Shown in pieces: positions 1-10,565 of a stretch of 64,000 nt of DNA. A program made the translations under genes and the position numbers. Below the pieces are notes generated by a model that made no database searches, was not told where the DNA came from, and saw only the letters and a list, made by a program, of their open reading frames with translations. The DNA is taken from NCBI GenBank assembly GCA_003024175.1, contig MDYQ01000025.1, positions 124,001-188,000 of the forward strand, given 5' to 3'. How positions within the stretch are numbered: position 1 is the first letter of the stretch; each line of letters begins with the position of its first letter. This DNA comes from Planoprotostelium fungivorum. Taxonomy: Eukaryota; Evosea; Variosea; Cavosteliida; Cavosteliaceae.

Positions 1-731
1 GGGGAGGAGATTGTACATCACCGGTGCCGAGCCTCTCCCTGATCACACGCAGGATCCTCACGGTGAGTCGATGTGTACGTCTCAGCTGACGATATCAGGG
101 AAGATCATTGTGGAGATACACAAAACGAGGGATGCCTGCATCTTGTTGGCCGGTGAACGACCTTATCGAGAATATCCCTTGGTGAGTGTTTCGATCCTCT
201 GCTTCTATCGCCCCTCTGGGGTCAGATCCATTACAGTCCTACGTTTCGTGTACTCATGTGTTCAGGATTGGGTGTTGAGGCACGTGAAGCACAAGTTCAG
301 AGTGACCCATGTCTCTTTCTTCGAGACATCTCACACGCGAGGTTCGACGATTTCCGTTGATCACTCATCAACTCGTGAGCAGGGTTCGTCGAGACGCAAA
401 TCAGTGTGGCGGAGAGTAAATTGCACAAGATCAAAGATCAGAGCCTAAGGAAGACGATGAAGGGTCATTTGAATGAGCTGAGGTGGAGAGTGAGAAAGAT
501 GACCTGGCCAGCCGAATTCTCACACGACTACGTGGTGTGCTTGGAGCCGGTGAGAGAGAGAGGGAAGAGAAGAGGATGACAGGGTAGGTGGAATCCTTGG
601 AGGAAGAGGCAGAGGAGCCCAAGGTTCCTGAGGGATATCGCTCAGAGGTGCAAGAGCAGAGACAAGTGTACCCCAGAGATGAGCACAGCAGCGACAGCGA
701 GACATCTGACGAGGAAAAGAAGGACAAGTGA
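1..731 (+). CDS. 3' end of an unrecognised gene with an acidic C-terminus
   Basis: This is the last part of a forward gene that begins before the window. Exons read in one frame when short introns at about 62-99, 181-279, 303-382 and 555-592 are removed. The predicted protein has a segment with motifs DACILLAGERPYREYPL and WRVRKMTWPAEF, then a charged tail ending SSDSETSDEEKKDK and a TGA at 729-731. The tail is rich in Glu, Lys and Ser and should be disordered. I do not recognise the family. The stop lies 28 bp from the stop of the convergent PDHB gene. The exact splice choice around 260-385 is uncertain because several AG acceptors keep the frame open. Confidence 0.55.
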
Positions 732-759
732 AGAGAGTGGAATAAAGAATGTTTATCGG

Positions 760-2088
760 TTACTTTCCACGGTTGGCTACCTTCTGAACGGCACGGAGAA
801 TATTGTCAGGGTGGATCATGGCAACGTCTTCCAGTACTTTCGTGTAGGGCATGGGGACATCACAGCCCGCAACTCTCTCTACTGGTGCATCCATATAGTC
901 GAAGGCATCTGCGGGAGTCAGAGATGGAGTGAATGGATGATCTATGGTGAACAATAGAACAACGTCATGTTATGGATGTCAAGAGAGAAGAGATGACTCA
1001 CGCTCGTTGATCTGAGCGATGATCTCAGCACCGACACCGTGCTGAGGCCAACCCTCCTCGACAGTGACGGCTCTTCCGGTCTTTCTGACGGAGGTGATGA
1101 TGGTGTTCACATCCAGGGGGCGTATGCTGCGGAGGTTGATGACCTCAACGTCGATGCCCTGGGAGGAGAGAGTCTCTGCGACCTTGAGGCAGTTTCCCAC
1201 TTGTCTGCCGTAGGAGATCAAAGTCACGTCTCCTCCTTCCCTCTCAATCTTTGCGACACCGATGGGTATTGTGAAATCGGCATCCTGGGCCTCAGGGGAT
1301 AGAGCGTACGTCTCGTTGTATCCGAGCTCGCTCTCCAGTACACACACTGGGTTGTCATCACGAATTGCTGCCTTCAGCAGACCCTTGGCATCGTCACAAT
1401 TCCACGGCACTACCACCTAACCCTCTCAGTCGCCTCCTCTCGGTGCATCCGTTCACCTTCAGGCCTGGCACTGAGGCCAACCAAGCGGCAAAATCCTGGG
1501 AGTGCTGAGCTCCCACAGAGGTTGGTGGTCCGTTGGGTCCTCTGAAGACAATAGGAACGTTGATTTTTCCTCCAGACATGTATCTGAGCTTCGCAGCAGA
1601 ATTGACGATATGGTCGATTCCCTGTGTATGTATTCAGTATGAAGGTCTTAGGGACGAGCAGACCTGCATGGCAAAGTTGAACGTCATGAATTCGATGACA
1701 GGGCGAGTTCCCGCTAGGGCCGCACCCACACCTAGACCAGTGAAACCCATCTCTGTGATGGGCGTATCGATGATGCGCTTGTCTCCATACTTGTCATAGA
1801 GTCCTTTGCTGACCTATGGCGAGGTGAGAGCGCTTCTTTTTATATTTCTACCTTGTAAGCTCCATTGTATCTAGCCACCTCCTCGCCCATCACGAAGACG
1901 GAGGGATCTCTGGCAAGCTCCTCATCGAGTGCTTGATTAAGAGCCTCTCTCACTGTAATGTTGACCTCCTTGGTCTCTGTGGCTGCACCCCTAAATGGCT
2001 GCTTCTGGAGACACAGTCGAGGGTTCACAATCTTTGTGAACGGTGTGACATTTTGTCTCAAAGGTACTCTAAATGCGCGGCTGAGCAT
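760..2088 (-). CDS. PDHB: Pyruvate dehydrogenase E1 component, beta subunit, mitochondrial
   Basis: PDHB forms the alpha2beta2 E1 enzyme of the mitochondrial pyruvate dehydrogenase complex, which decarboxylates pyruvate on thiamine diphosphate and passes the acetyl group to E2. The first exon (from 2088) encodes a basic, hydroxyl-rich presequence followed by the family start [18 protein letters not shown] and the motif [16 protein letters not shown]. Later exons give the pyrimidine-binding domain ([20 protein letters not shown]) and the transketolase C-terminal domain ([41 protein letters not shown]). The end of the protein, ILRAVQKVA, is typical of the family. Introns are about 40-50 nt. The start is ATG, 65 bp from the start of the divergent AK8-like gene. 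Length fits normal PDHB; nothing is missing in what I could join. Confidence 0.95.
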
Positions 2089-2153
2089 CTCTCCTTCTTC
2101 TTCGGGAGCGGATCTGACTCATTAACGAAAAAAACCTGAATATTATATCTACA
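2089..2153. promoter_or_regulatory. 65-bp divergent promoter between PDHB and the AK8-like gene
   Basis: The two start codons face away from each other with only 65 bp between them. Core promoter elements for both genes must lie here or inside the 5' exons. No clear TATA box; an A-run (gaaaaaaacc) and an AT-rich stretch are present. Functional role is inferred from spacing only. Confidence 0.4.
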
Positions 2154-2911
2154 ATGAGCAAACGACAAAGAATAGCAGCCTGCAATCCGGTCAGTCTATT
2201 TTTGAGTCTGAGAGGCATGAGCACCCAAACGCAAATCAGCGATTATGTAAAGAAGCACAATGTGTTCGGTATGTTCGATGAACTTCTTCAACAGCTAGTC
2301 ATACATCAACCGGCCGATCCCATCGATTTCTTAGTCAAATATCTCCAAGTGACACAAGGTCGTACACGTTGCAATCATCTTCGTCTGAATGCATAAGCAG
2401 GGCCGAAGCTGATCTTGACATCGAGACCGAATACAGATGTGAGCAGAGAGATACAATTTCTGACCTCTACGTTTGGAGTCAAGGTCATACGATTGTCCGA
2501 GGGATTGGGAGATCTACAGGCAGTGGAACAATTGAAATCCAAAGCCTTGAACGAGCAAGAGAGAGGTTGGATATTGATCAACTTTCCCAAGAACAGAAGA
2601 CAAGCCTTAGCTTTGCAAGCAGCCGGTATCTTGCCAGATAAATTGATTGTAATCGATCTGCACAATGCATTGGAGGAAGAGAAATCTCTGACGAGAGTGG
2701 CCAACCAATGCTCCATGTCGAACCAGTCCAGTGAGTTATCCGTGACACTGCAGGAATTTGACGAATGGCAGTGTTGTCTAAGGAAGAAGAGGAAGTATAC
2801 CGGTATTACAGAGATATGAAGGGGATCACGGAATGCTTCAAGGAGTACAAGAGATTTTCATTGGATGCTGAAGCTCTTCATGCTTCATTGGCCGAGTTTG
2901 TAAAGAAGTAA
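2154..2911 (+). CDS. Adenylate kinase 8-like protein with a degenerate P-loop
   Basis: The N-terminus (motifs ISDYVKKHNVFGMFDELLQQ, LVIHQPADPIDFLVKYLQ) matches the N-terminal dimerisation/docking helices of AK7/AK8-type adenylate kinases, which are mostly axonemal proteins. After an intron at about 2350-2397 the chain continues with PKLILTSRPNTDVSREIQFL where an AK8 would carry its GPPASGKTT Walker A loop; here the glycine-lysine core is gone. Further on, ERGWILINFPKNRRQALALQ and GILPDKLIVIDL fit the CORE domain of the family (GWILDGFPxxxxQA). A last intron (about 2731-2771) leads to a charged helical end and TAA at 2909-2911. The total is about 220 residues against about 480 for vertebrate AK8, so only one degenerate kinase unit is left. 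It is unlikely to bind ATP in the normal way. The family call rests on pattern recognition. Confidence 0.7.
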
Positions 2912-2915
2912 GTCG

Positions 2916-4649
2916 TTAAGGGAGTTCTACGTCCATATTCTTCAGCTCTTCCATTTCCCATTCTGCTTGTTCATCCACCAATTGCGGTGTGGATGGCTGC
3001 TGTACGTAATCAACTTCCTCGATTGGTGGTTGTGCCACAGGACTTCTTCCTTTGTCTCTCATTCTCTGTATCTTGAGCGCTAAAGAGGAAGGCAGAGACT
3101 CTTCAAGTCGTTGTACGAATGCCATGATCTGTTCTCTCCTCTTTGGATAGTGTTGGAGGAGCGGGGTGACTGTGAAGCCGATGATACCTCGACAATTATC
3201 AATTCACTCAACGTGTTGTAACCATATACCTCCCACTAGCAACGCCCATTTGATGATTCTGATCAGGATCTGGCATATAGGTATGAAGACAGATAGTACT
3301 CCAACCCCACAGGTGATCATCAACAACGTTTCCGATCGATTTTCGGTGTAATTTTCTAATCTGTACCTCGTCATCGTCATTCCTCATGCAACGATTCACT
3401 CTCTCAAGTCCTCCAGATTGTTCAGTATCTTACTGATGATGGACTCTGCTTTTGTGACATCCTATATTCTTCACCTATTGTAGACTATTGACCACTCACC
3501 TCAATTGGTCCTGTCTTCCTCCCCACACGGTTTCTACGTGCGTTCAGCTTCGTGTCATGACAGTCTCTCACCTATCTTTGATCATCTGCGAACGATTCTT
3601 CAGCTGTACGTAAGTGAATTGATTTGATCGAAGGAAGATAGTGCTAGTGTGTCCAAAGTTCTGTTCGAAATGTATAGAGCCCCAATAAATCACCAAGATG
3701 AAACAGATAGCGGGGATGTAATACTCGTGATAGGCCACGTAAGAGTATATCTGATAGCAATGAGTGGTGTGTGGGATGTTTAGACTGACCAGCATGACCA
3801 TGAAGGACGCTAGGGGATCGGTCCATATGAAGAGCTGATTCATGTTCTTGACGAGGGCCAAGATGGGTTCTAAGCAGCAGATCAAAGCGAATATGTTGGT
3901 GATTAACCCCCTTATGATCTTCAACATTCCAAGTCTATCACTATCCATGCCTTTGTTCTTTTCTTCTTCAATCTCATCTCCAACTGTTCATTGTCATTAT
4001 ACCCCCACATTCATCCTCTACCTCTCAATTGACTCAATTTGATCAAGATTTTTGGTTGGAATGTCCTATTTGGATTTGTGGTCCTCTCACTATCAATAGG
4101 TTTTAAATACTTTCATTTTGAGTTGCCATACCAATATGGTCTCAACGGGTACCACGTTTCTGCACCCCGGCACAATCTCATGATTTCCTCTATGGTGTTG
4201 AATGTTAAATATCCAATACCCTCTGTATTCACGTCATTGGACGACATCCCATCTAAATCGTACTTTGTTCGCTGGTTGCTGGGTTGTCATCGTTGACTGA
4301 AAGTATTAAAGCTCCATCGTCTCGCGTCATTTCGCTGAACATGGTTGTAATCTTGATCAAGTGTTTATCACTCACAACTGGAAATGTTGCATCCACACAG
4401 GATGATTTGTCTTCTTAATCACTTTACTTTTCTGTTTCCTCCGGAGTCCCAGAGTTATCGAGACATACGCTAAAAATTCTTAATATGATTTCTGAATGTA
4501 GCAAATCCTACCGCTTACTTCGACATCCTCTTCAGAAAGCATTTTAGCCTCAATCACTTGAGACTGATTATTATATATCAACTATGAGATAACACACAGG
4601 TGAGCTGGAACGCAATGCGGCTGATATCAGATTCTGAGCTGCTCTTCAT
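2916..4649 (-). CDS. C2 domain plus C-terminal membrane domain protein (MCTP-like)
   Basis: A reverse gene of about nine short exons. The first exons (4649 down to about 4090) give one C2 domain: QVIEAKMLSEEDVE, AYVSITLGLRRKQKSKVIKK, TNHPVWMQHFQF, LILSVNDDNPAT and a WYPL end. C2 domains bind lipid, often with calcium. The second half (about 3950-3000) is a membrane module: a hydrophobic hairpin around FALICCLEPILALV, the segment LFIWTDPLASFMVMLV that resembles the PRT_C/MCTP tail (WxDPLxS), YYIPAICFILVIYWGSIHF, and LLMITCGVGVLSVFIPICQI. The tail after PLLQHYPKRREQIM is hydrophilic, probably cytosolic, and ends at 2916. MCTP-type proteins tether ER to other membranes. Only one C2 is present, fewer than in classic MCTPs. 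It lies head to head with a related gene at 4732. Its stop is 4 bp from the stop of the convergent AK8-like gene. Confidence 0.65.
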
Positions 4650-4731
4650 TATTCTTATTGCCGAGGGTTTGGGTCATGCGTGTGGTTTATTGTTCACAAA
4701 AATCGAACAATTTACATTTTTCACACATCGC
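4650..4731. promoter_or_regulatory. 82-bp divergent promoter between two C2-transmembrane genes
   Basis: Start codons at 4649 (reverse) and 4732 (forward) are separated by 82 bp that holds a short T/A-rich stretch (tttacatttttcacac) just before the forward start. The forward frame could be extended to an upstream ATG at 4600, but the C2 fold starts at MRLLVVEVLEARG, so 4732 is preferred. Shared control of the two paralogues is an inference. Confidence 0.4.
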
Positions 4732-7700
4732 ATGAGGCTCTTGGTTGTCGAAGTCCTCGAGGCCAGAGGCATATTCCATCAAGATGGAGTAGAAGGTAAG
4801 TGAAAGCAGATATTTTTACGCTCACCCAACTCAGCCTTGGAGCCGATTGTACGATTAAGCTATGGAAGACAGAAACACACTTCTGCTATGAGCGTTGGAG
4901 CGCATCCCATTTGGCGTTTCACTGCCACCTTGTATATTTCTATTTTCTGGTTGATTCTCACATTGACAGTGATATCACTGCTAGTTCAAAGTTACAAGGT
5001 AGGATATACGATGGAGCCTCTGAGACCGCGATAGCTCTGGGTGGTTTTACAATAGACGAAATCGAATTGGGACTGAATCAATCCTCTGGGTAATCACGCT
5101 TCCTTCGAAATGACGAACTAATCTACTGAGCAGTGACAAGCAGATCTCCGATCGATGGCACAATTTGGATGTTCCCTTTCACCTCAACAAGTATATATTG
5201 TTATCTTACTGAGATTCACGATACCACAGAAATATATCTACCAGTATCGATCGAACTCTTCCACAGATTCACATCCGCTTGACACAAATTCAAGACGAAG
5301 TGAGTATAAATCGAAGTACGCGTGTACACTTGAACCTGCACTGCTGTCACCGAGAGCTGACAAACATACAGAATGAGGAAAATGATAGTGAGATAGAGCC
5401 AAGATCACCTATCGCAAGACCAAGCACAAAGGACGTGAACAGGATGTATGTCATGTCGAGGAATGACATCGCATACATCTTCTGCTGTTTTGTTGTGGTG
5501 GTTCTTCCAATCTGTATGGGCACCTTGTCTTTTACAAAGAGACTTATTCGTTGGGAGAACCGACTGACAAGTGGCCTCTTCCTCTTGGTAAGATCCAACC
5601 TCTTCGTATTTAACGGATGAAGATCTCTATTTGGGTCATTTGGAACAATTACGTTGACGATGCCATCTTGTTGGGTATATGCGCTTGGACTTTCCAGCGT
5701 TACGTGTGGAACGAAAATCACTCCCGCAGATCTTTTCGAGAGTCCATCGTATTGGGTGTCACTCGACGAGACGAGGTAACCATCTTGTCACCTATAGATC
5801 TAACACTCCCAGATCCTGTCTAGAGCTCATAATCTCTTGGACCAGTATGGGCTGTCTCACTCTTCGTCCATCCTTCAAGGGGTCACTCTCAACCCTCCCT
5901 GGTGCGTCATCCCACACAACCCTTTATCTAACATGTCCCAGGCAAACAATGCCGTTAGATATGTGATGTTTCATTGATGAGACTCATCCACTAACCATTA
6001 AAGTTGGATATCTAGTGGACTCAGACATCAAGTCAAGATATCGTCTGGCAACAACAGTACATTGGTATCCCATCTGTTGTTAGTCAGTCCGTTCCTCAGC
6101 TTGATCATATCTACAATGAGGGTCATAACAGAGATTGTGTATATTTTTGAAAGGTAAAGGTGAAGATAGTGCATCTCATGCTGACACATTTATAGAAATA
6201 TCAATTGGTACATGTTGGAGAGTGGACGTGGGGTCCAAATATGGTTTGCCTTGTCAGCAACTGTTATGATGTCAGTTTCTGTGCCAATGGTTGCCTTTTT
6301 TACCCATCTATTATTCAAATCAAGTATCGTCCTATCAGGTATATATCTTCTGTTTACATTCCTGACACAACCAGTCATATATCTTGCTCTCTTGAGACCA
6401 ATATATCTGTATTATCCAGCATTTCATGAGAGATATTCATTATCCAAGGTAGGCAATTTATGTATACAGTCTTAACAACAAACAGATGATCAATGCTGCA
6501 GTGAGAAGATGGGATAAGCTAGTCTTCATCAATCACACAGTGATTTATACATATCACAATCTGACAATGACCAATCTACAGGTTGACAATCAGGGAGAGA
6601 CTCCAACAGACAATAGATCAGTGGCCACAAGTTCTGACATGATTGCTATATGTGGAAACATGTTATTCTGTTCTGGTGATGTAGATGCTCCTACAACTTT
6701 GGTGACACTACACAGGAGGATTGTTGAAGAGCTTCAAGAAGAAATTTCTGGTTGTTGATCACAATAGGATGATGTACATATTCGACACTACGTACAGCAG
6801 TAAGCAGGTACAATCCCACCTTGGAGGAGTGAGTAATTCTAAGATTTGATCTCTGTTTGACATTCAATCAGGAGAAGATGTTTGCCAAAACGCTTATGGT
6901 AAGGAACAAACTGATGTGTGCTGTCAATACATACTGAACACATTACAGGCAACTCATAAGGTGAGGATCAAGATCGACTTGTCCAGGTGAATACAAAATC
7001 AAAACGAGATGTAACAGAAGGAAGATATAAGGTTGTTCCAGTGGATTCATCCCTATTTCGCGATATACGTCTGAGACAACGCAAATGGGTACTCGAATTG
7101 GTGGTGTGTATCCCTATCTACGAGAGACAATTGACTCATTCAGATGTCATCCAATATGGATCACAAGGAAGGGAAAGACACAGGCCACGGGAAGATGATC
7201 TCACCTGATTCATTGGGTGAAAAAGAAGAATGGCAAAAGATAATAGACTCCCTCTCTGATAAGGTAAGCATGCTTACCTTACAAAGCATCATTGACGTCA
7301 ATAGGGCGTCAGAGTAGCTGATCTCAGTAGAGGACTCAAGAATTTGAGACATACACTGCTACCAAGAAATCGCATTGAAGCTGACGCTGATAAGGTGAAG
7401 CATCCGTTCAAGGATGCTTGTGAACAAAAACAGATGACCAAACAATTCTACGATCATCTTTTCAGAAGGAGCTATTCTGGGTTAGCCTCACTATTGCTGC
7501 GTATAAGTCAGTCTAATCCAATTCGGGATGTTATGATGGGTGAGTATTATTGGAGGTTTTAATAATCAGAATACAGATACACCAATCAACTGTGGAGGGG
7601 GCGATCGTCATAAGATTGCACCTCTGATATATGCAGTATGCCAAGGGGACTTGAGCGTGAGATTTTCTGCCACGTGTTCACACAAACTCATGTGAGACTA

Positions 7701-8383
7701 GGTTGTACAACTACTTGTTTATAATGGTGCACATATCAATTGTACTGATGCAAATGGTTGGACTCCTCTGATGCATGTGAGCGATGATAGCAGCATCACG
7801 TAATCCTTGTGTGACACATAATATCCAGGCCATTGAAGAGATGCAAAGTGACATATGCCACCTCTTTGTCAACCATTCCAAGATCAATTTGCACCACAAG
7901 AATATTGATGGCAATACCGCACTTCATCTGCTTGCTAAAATCAATGACTCCAGTTTTGTGTGTCACCTACCATTTAACAGCTCTATTGACAATGTTAGGT
8001 TGAACAGATCTTTCTTCAAATGTTGGGCAGAAATGTCACTGTTGATATAAGAAACAACCAGGGTGAAACACCACTACACTTGGCAACAATCAAACGTGTG
8101 TACTTCGCAAATATGCATCTAAAACCATTTTGAAGAACATCTGGGTGTTGTAGAGCTACTTCTACAAAGTGGAGCTGATCCCTCGCTAAAAACAGAGAGT
8201 GGTCACACGCCTCACTCTTGGGCAACCCAGTTGAACAATGCAGCATTGGTCAATCTATTGCCAGAGAACGCCACAGCAAAGCCATTCTCACTGCACTCTG
8301 CTCTCGATCAGAAGATACCTACAGACGATTCAGGAAACACATCCAATGACTCGAGGCTGAGATGGAGAGATTTCATTGGGTGA
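4732..8383 (+). CDS. C2 - transmembrane - PH - ankyrin repeat fusion protein
   Basis: Exons run without a clear gene break from a C2 domain to ankyrin repeats. C2: MRLLVVEVLEARGIFHQD, EPIVRLSYGRQKHTSAM, HPIWRFTATFDITASSKLQG, GFTIDEIELGLNQSS. Membrane part: IAYIFCCFVVVVLPICMG, RLIRWENRLTSGLFLL (PRT_C-like), WFALSATVMMSVSVPMVAFF, ending PIYLYYPAFHERYSLSK. This end aligns in position with PLLQHYPKRREQIM of the neighbouring reverse gene. After an intron (6445-6485) the chain goes on to a linker and a PH domain (GGLLKSFKKKFLVVD, MMYIFDTTYSSKQ, closing helix EKEEWQKIIDSLSDK at about 7220). Ankyrin repeats follow from about 7600 (NGAHINCTDANGWTPLMH, NIDGNTALHLLAKI, NNQGETPLHLAT, SGADPSLKTESGHTP). 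If the intron at 6445 is instead exonic, a stop at 6473-6475 would split it into two genes. Role: probably a membrane tether or scaffold. Confidence 0.6.
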
Positions 8384-8702
8384 TCATATTACTGTCAATT
8401 GTTGTCTGACAGGCAATAGTTGGAATTCTGCGTCCACTCCAAGACGACTGATACGCCAAAGAATATTCAATGGAAGCGTAGAATCTAGAAAAATGGCACA
8501 GTCCTTACCAGAAATTACAAAATGAATCCTTATAAAATGCTGGGAATGTAACTGTACAGGCCATGTACATGGTGTCAGAGTGCTCAATTGACATCGTGTC
8601 ACAATATCTTAACCTGTAGCACCAGAGAGTGGAAACAAAGAGAGTGAGCTGCAATGATCAGAGGCCCAGGGCAGAGGTTGCACCAACCCTGACAATGCAG
8701 GA

Positions 8703-9059
8703 ATGCAGCTGGTCTTCAATCAGGGTGACTGCGGCAGCATCCAGTTGAACAACCCATTTTACTGCAGAGCACACCCTCCCAACGCGAAAGACGTCACGGA
8801 CGTGTCCATGGGTGGCAGCTGGCCCTTGTGCATAGCCACTCTCACTCGAAAGGGCAACACCCCTGGATGCGGAAGAACAGAGAAGGTCTTGGGTCTTCTT
8901 CTCTTAACTGCACTCAAGCTGGTCGTGAACACCACTCACCCCAATGTGACGTACCAGTGCGGTGCAGCCAGGTCCACCAATTTTCTCTGGCAATTCAAGA
9001 TTGCTGAGAATAAGTGTTGCTGGGGACCATTTGACCAGGGAACAACTCAAAACACCTAA
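8703..9059 (+). CDS. Hypothetical cysteine-rich open frame
   Basis: A 118-codon frame from ATG to TAA without introns. It has eight cysteines (GDCGS, YCRAH, PLCIA, GCGRT, YQCGA, KCCWGP), two N-glycosylation-type motifs (NTTH, NVTY) and a short hydrophobic stretch VLGLLLLTALKLVV. I do not recognise it. No signal peptide is seen at the start. It lies at the edge of a repeat-rich island and may not be expressed. Confidence 0.25.
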   Translation: MQLVFNQGDCGSIQLNNPFYCRAHPPNAKDVTDVSMGGSWPLCIATLTRKGNTPGCGRTEKVLGLLLLTALKLVVNTTHPNVTYQCGAARSTNFLWQFKIAENKCCWGPFDQGTTQNT

Positions 9060-9245
9060 TGATAGTATTATACACACAACAAAAACAACAATATAAATAC
9101 AGAGGAATGCTCACAGACAGCTTAAATTGTGGGTAATTATATGTTTGTACTAGGGCATATAATGCTAAGAAACAACATATGTTCACATTTTTGGATGATG
9201 CATCATAATAAGCTACATTTTTCTTTATCATATTCAAATTAAACC

Positions 9246-9677
9246 ATGACTGCTCAGTTGAATGCAGCCCCTCAGACTCCTTGTCAGACAAATGGTGTGC
9301 AATCTTCCAACATCCACGCTCACATCATAACAGCAATGCAAGAAGCTATGCAAATTGCTACCCCTCTACTCTCAAGATCAGCTGCACTTATACGTCAGCA
9401 GTCAATGACTTATCAGACATGTTCTCCCAATCACTTTGGAGGAGAAGGATGCACTGAAGGGGGGCATCAAAGAGAATTGTCAGATCTGGTATGGGCTGAG
9501 ATATTTAGTAAATATGTGGATGGATACAACAAACAGGAGTATCACATCATACTCCGCTCAACATGTCACAGATCAGAGAAGACCATCCAGCCACTGGGTA
9601 AGAACAAAGCTCTTGAGAAACTCTACACCTGGCCCTTTCTTGCCACAGCATCTGCTGGTGCTTCAGAGTGGGAATAA
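9246..9677 (+). CDS. Hypothetical open frame in the repeat island
   Basis: A 143-codon frame starting MTAQLNAAPQTPCQ and ending at TAA, with no matching family. The overlapping frame at 9436-9711 is also open (starting MEEKDALKGGIKENCQIWYG), so it is unclear which, if either, was coding. The surroundings are repeat-rich. This is best read as a possible element remnant. Confidence 0.2.
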   Translation: MTAQLNAAPQTPCQTNGVQSSNIHAHIITAMQEAMQIATPLLSRSAALIRQQSMTYQTCSPNHFGGEGCTEGGHQRELSDLVWAEIFSKYVDGYNKQEYHIILRSTCHRSEKTIQPLGKNKALEKLYTWPFLATASAGASEWE

Positions 9678-9735
9678 ACACAACATATTATGTGTCAATA
9701 TTTTATTCTAGGAATTCCCTCATCTCTAATGCATT

Positions 9736-9856
9736 TATTGGACCATTGGGAAAAAACAAGAATGCGTAGGAATCAGCAAATGCCAAAGTGGCAATAATTG
9801 ATGAGGTTTTACGACCTTGTTGATTTGTTATGCAGAATTGGCAAAGCAAAATACAA
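9736..9856 (+). repeat. Dispersed repeat, copy A1
   Basis: About 110 bp, with the blocks gaccattgggaaaaaac, gcaaatgccaaagtgg and atgcagaattgg, recurs in the same orientation at 11726-11840. The copies differ at many sites, so the duplication is old. Confidence 0.6.
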
Positions 9857-10261
9857 TGGAGGAATGATACAACAAAGTATATATGCTTCATCCAGAAATT
9901 CTTGTCTCTCAGCCAGGTGTTGTGAACTGCCAATTTGACCATGTATCAGACAAGACTTATGCTCAATTGAACATGTTGGTAATTGTTGAATTTGACTGTA
10001 ATCTACATGTTTGAACTTTTTTGGTGCAGAAAATATGACAAAAGATGACCATAACTTCTCAATGACACATGCAAAAACACATAAAAATACCCCAAAATCT
10101 AGTTGTCTGCGCATGCTCAGTGGGAATCACAAGATTTTCCCAGATACATCAAGAGCTAGTTTACAGAAACAATAGACCTCGCATGCAAAAGATTGTCAAA
10201 GCTTCATCATGATAAGAAAAGTTGATGTGATATCAAAAATTACAGAAACTTTGAAAAAAAA

Positions 10262-10445
10262 TCCCACTGAGATAATAGTTGACCATAAGATGTTGCACCA
10301 TTTCATAACATATTTTAATTAAAACAGAATGTGGCACTGTGAAATGCAAGATTGCTAGAATATCAAAAGAAGACAGCAAGTGGTTGCAAAAAAAGATGCT
10401 CGTTTTTTCGAGCTATTGGGTTTGTATACTCTATTATATCTGTCA
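10262..10445 (+). repeat. Repeat B1, inverted relative to 11322-11490
   Basis: About 170 bp running from gttgaccataagatg to gggtttgtatactct is nearly the reverse complement of 11322-11490. Shared blocks include gacagcaagtggttgcaaaa and gctcgttttttcg. Part of it (10287-10345) also recurs in direct orientation at 10509-10560. The pair brackets about 0.9 kb of AT-rich DNA. Confidence 0.7.
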
Positions 10446-10508
10446 AAAAGCTCTTGATACATCTGATGTTTCACTTACGTGACTACTGCAACCAAATTAG
10501 CCATAAAG

Positions 10509-10565
10509 TTCTGCAACCCTTCATAATATATCTTAATTAGAATAGGATATGGCGCTGAGGAATGC
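10509..10565 (+). repeat. Partial direct copy of repeat B
   Basis: The block cttcataatatatcttaatt and the following atggcgctgaggaatgc match 10295-10345 (tttcataacatattttaatt, gtggcactgtgaaatgc). It looks like a diverged partial copy. Confidence 0.55.

Larger units (their letters stand above)
8384..9735. other. Gene-poor stretch with two unassigned open frames
   Basis: No gene of known family was found here. Two forward frames stand out: 8703-9059 (118 codons, cysteine-rich, with NPFYCRAHPP and NVTYQCGAA) and 9246-9677 (143 codons, with a second overlapping open frame at 9436-9711). Neither has the GTGAG/CAG exon structure of the neighbouring genes. Base composition is more AT-rich than in the flanking genes. 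They may be decayed remnants of mobile elements or lineage-specific sequence. Confidence 0.4.

Noticed and set aside
4600-4731. Upstream in-frame extension of the C2-transmembrane-PH-ankyrin gene to an ATG at 4600
   Set aside because: It would overlap the first exon of the divergent paralogue and adds sequence with no place in a C2 fold; 4732 starts the domain cleanly.
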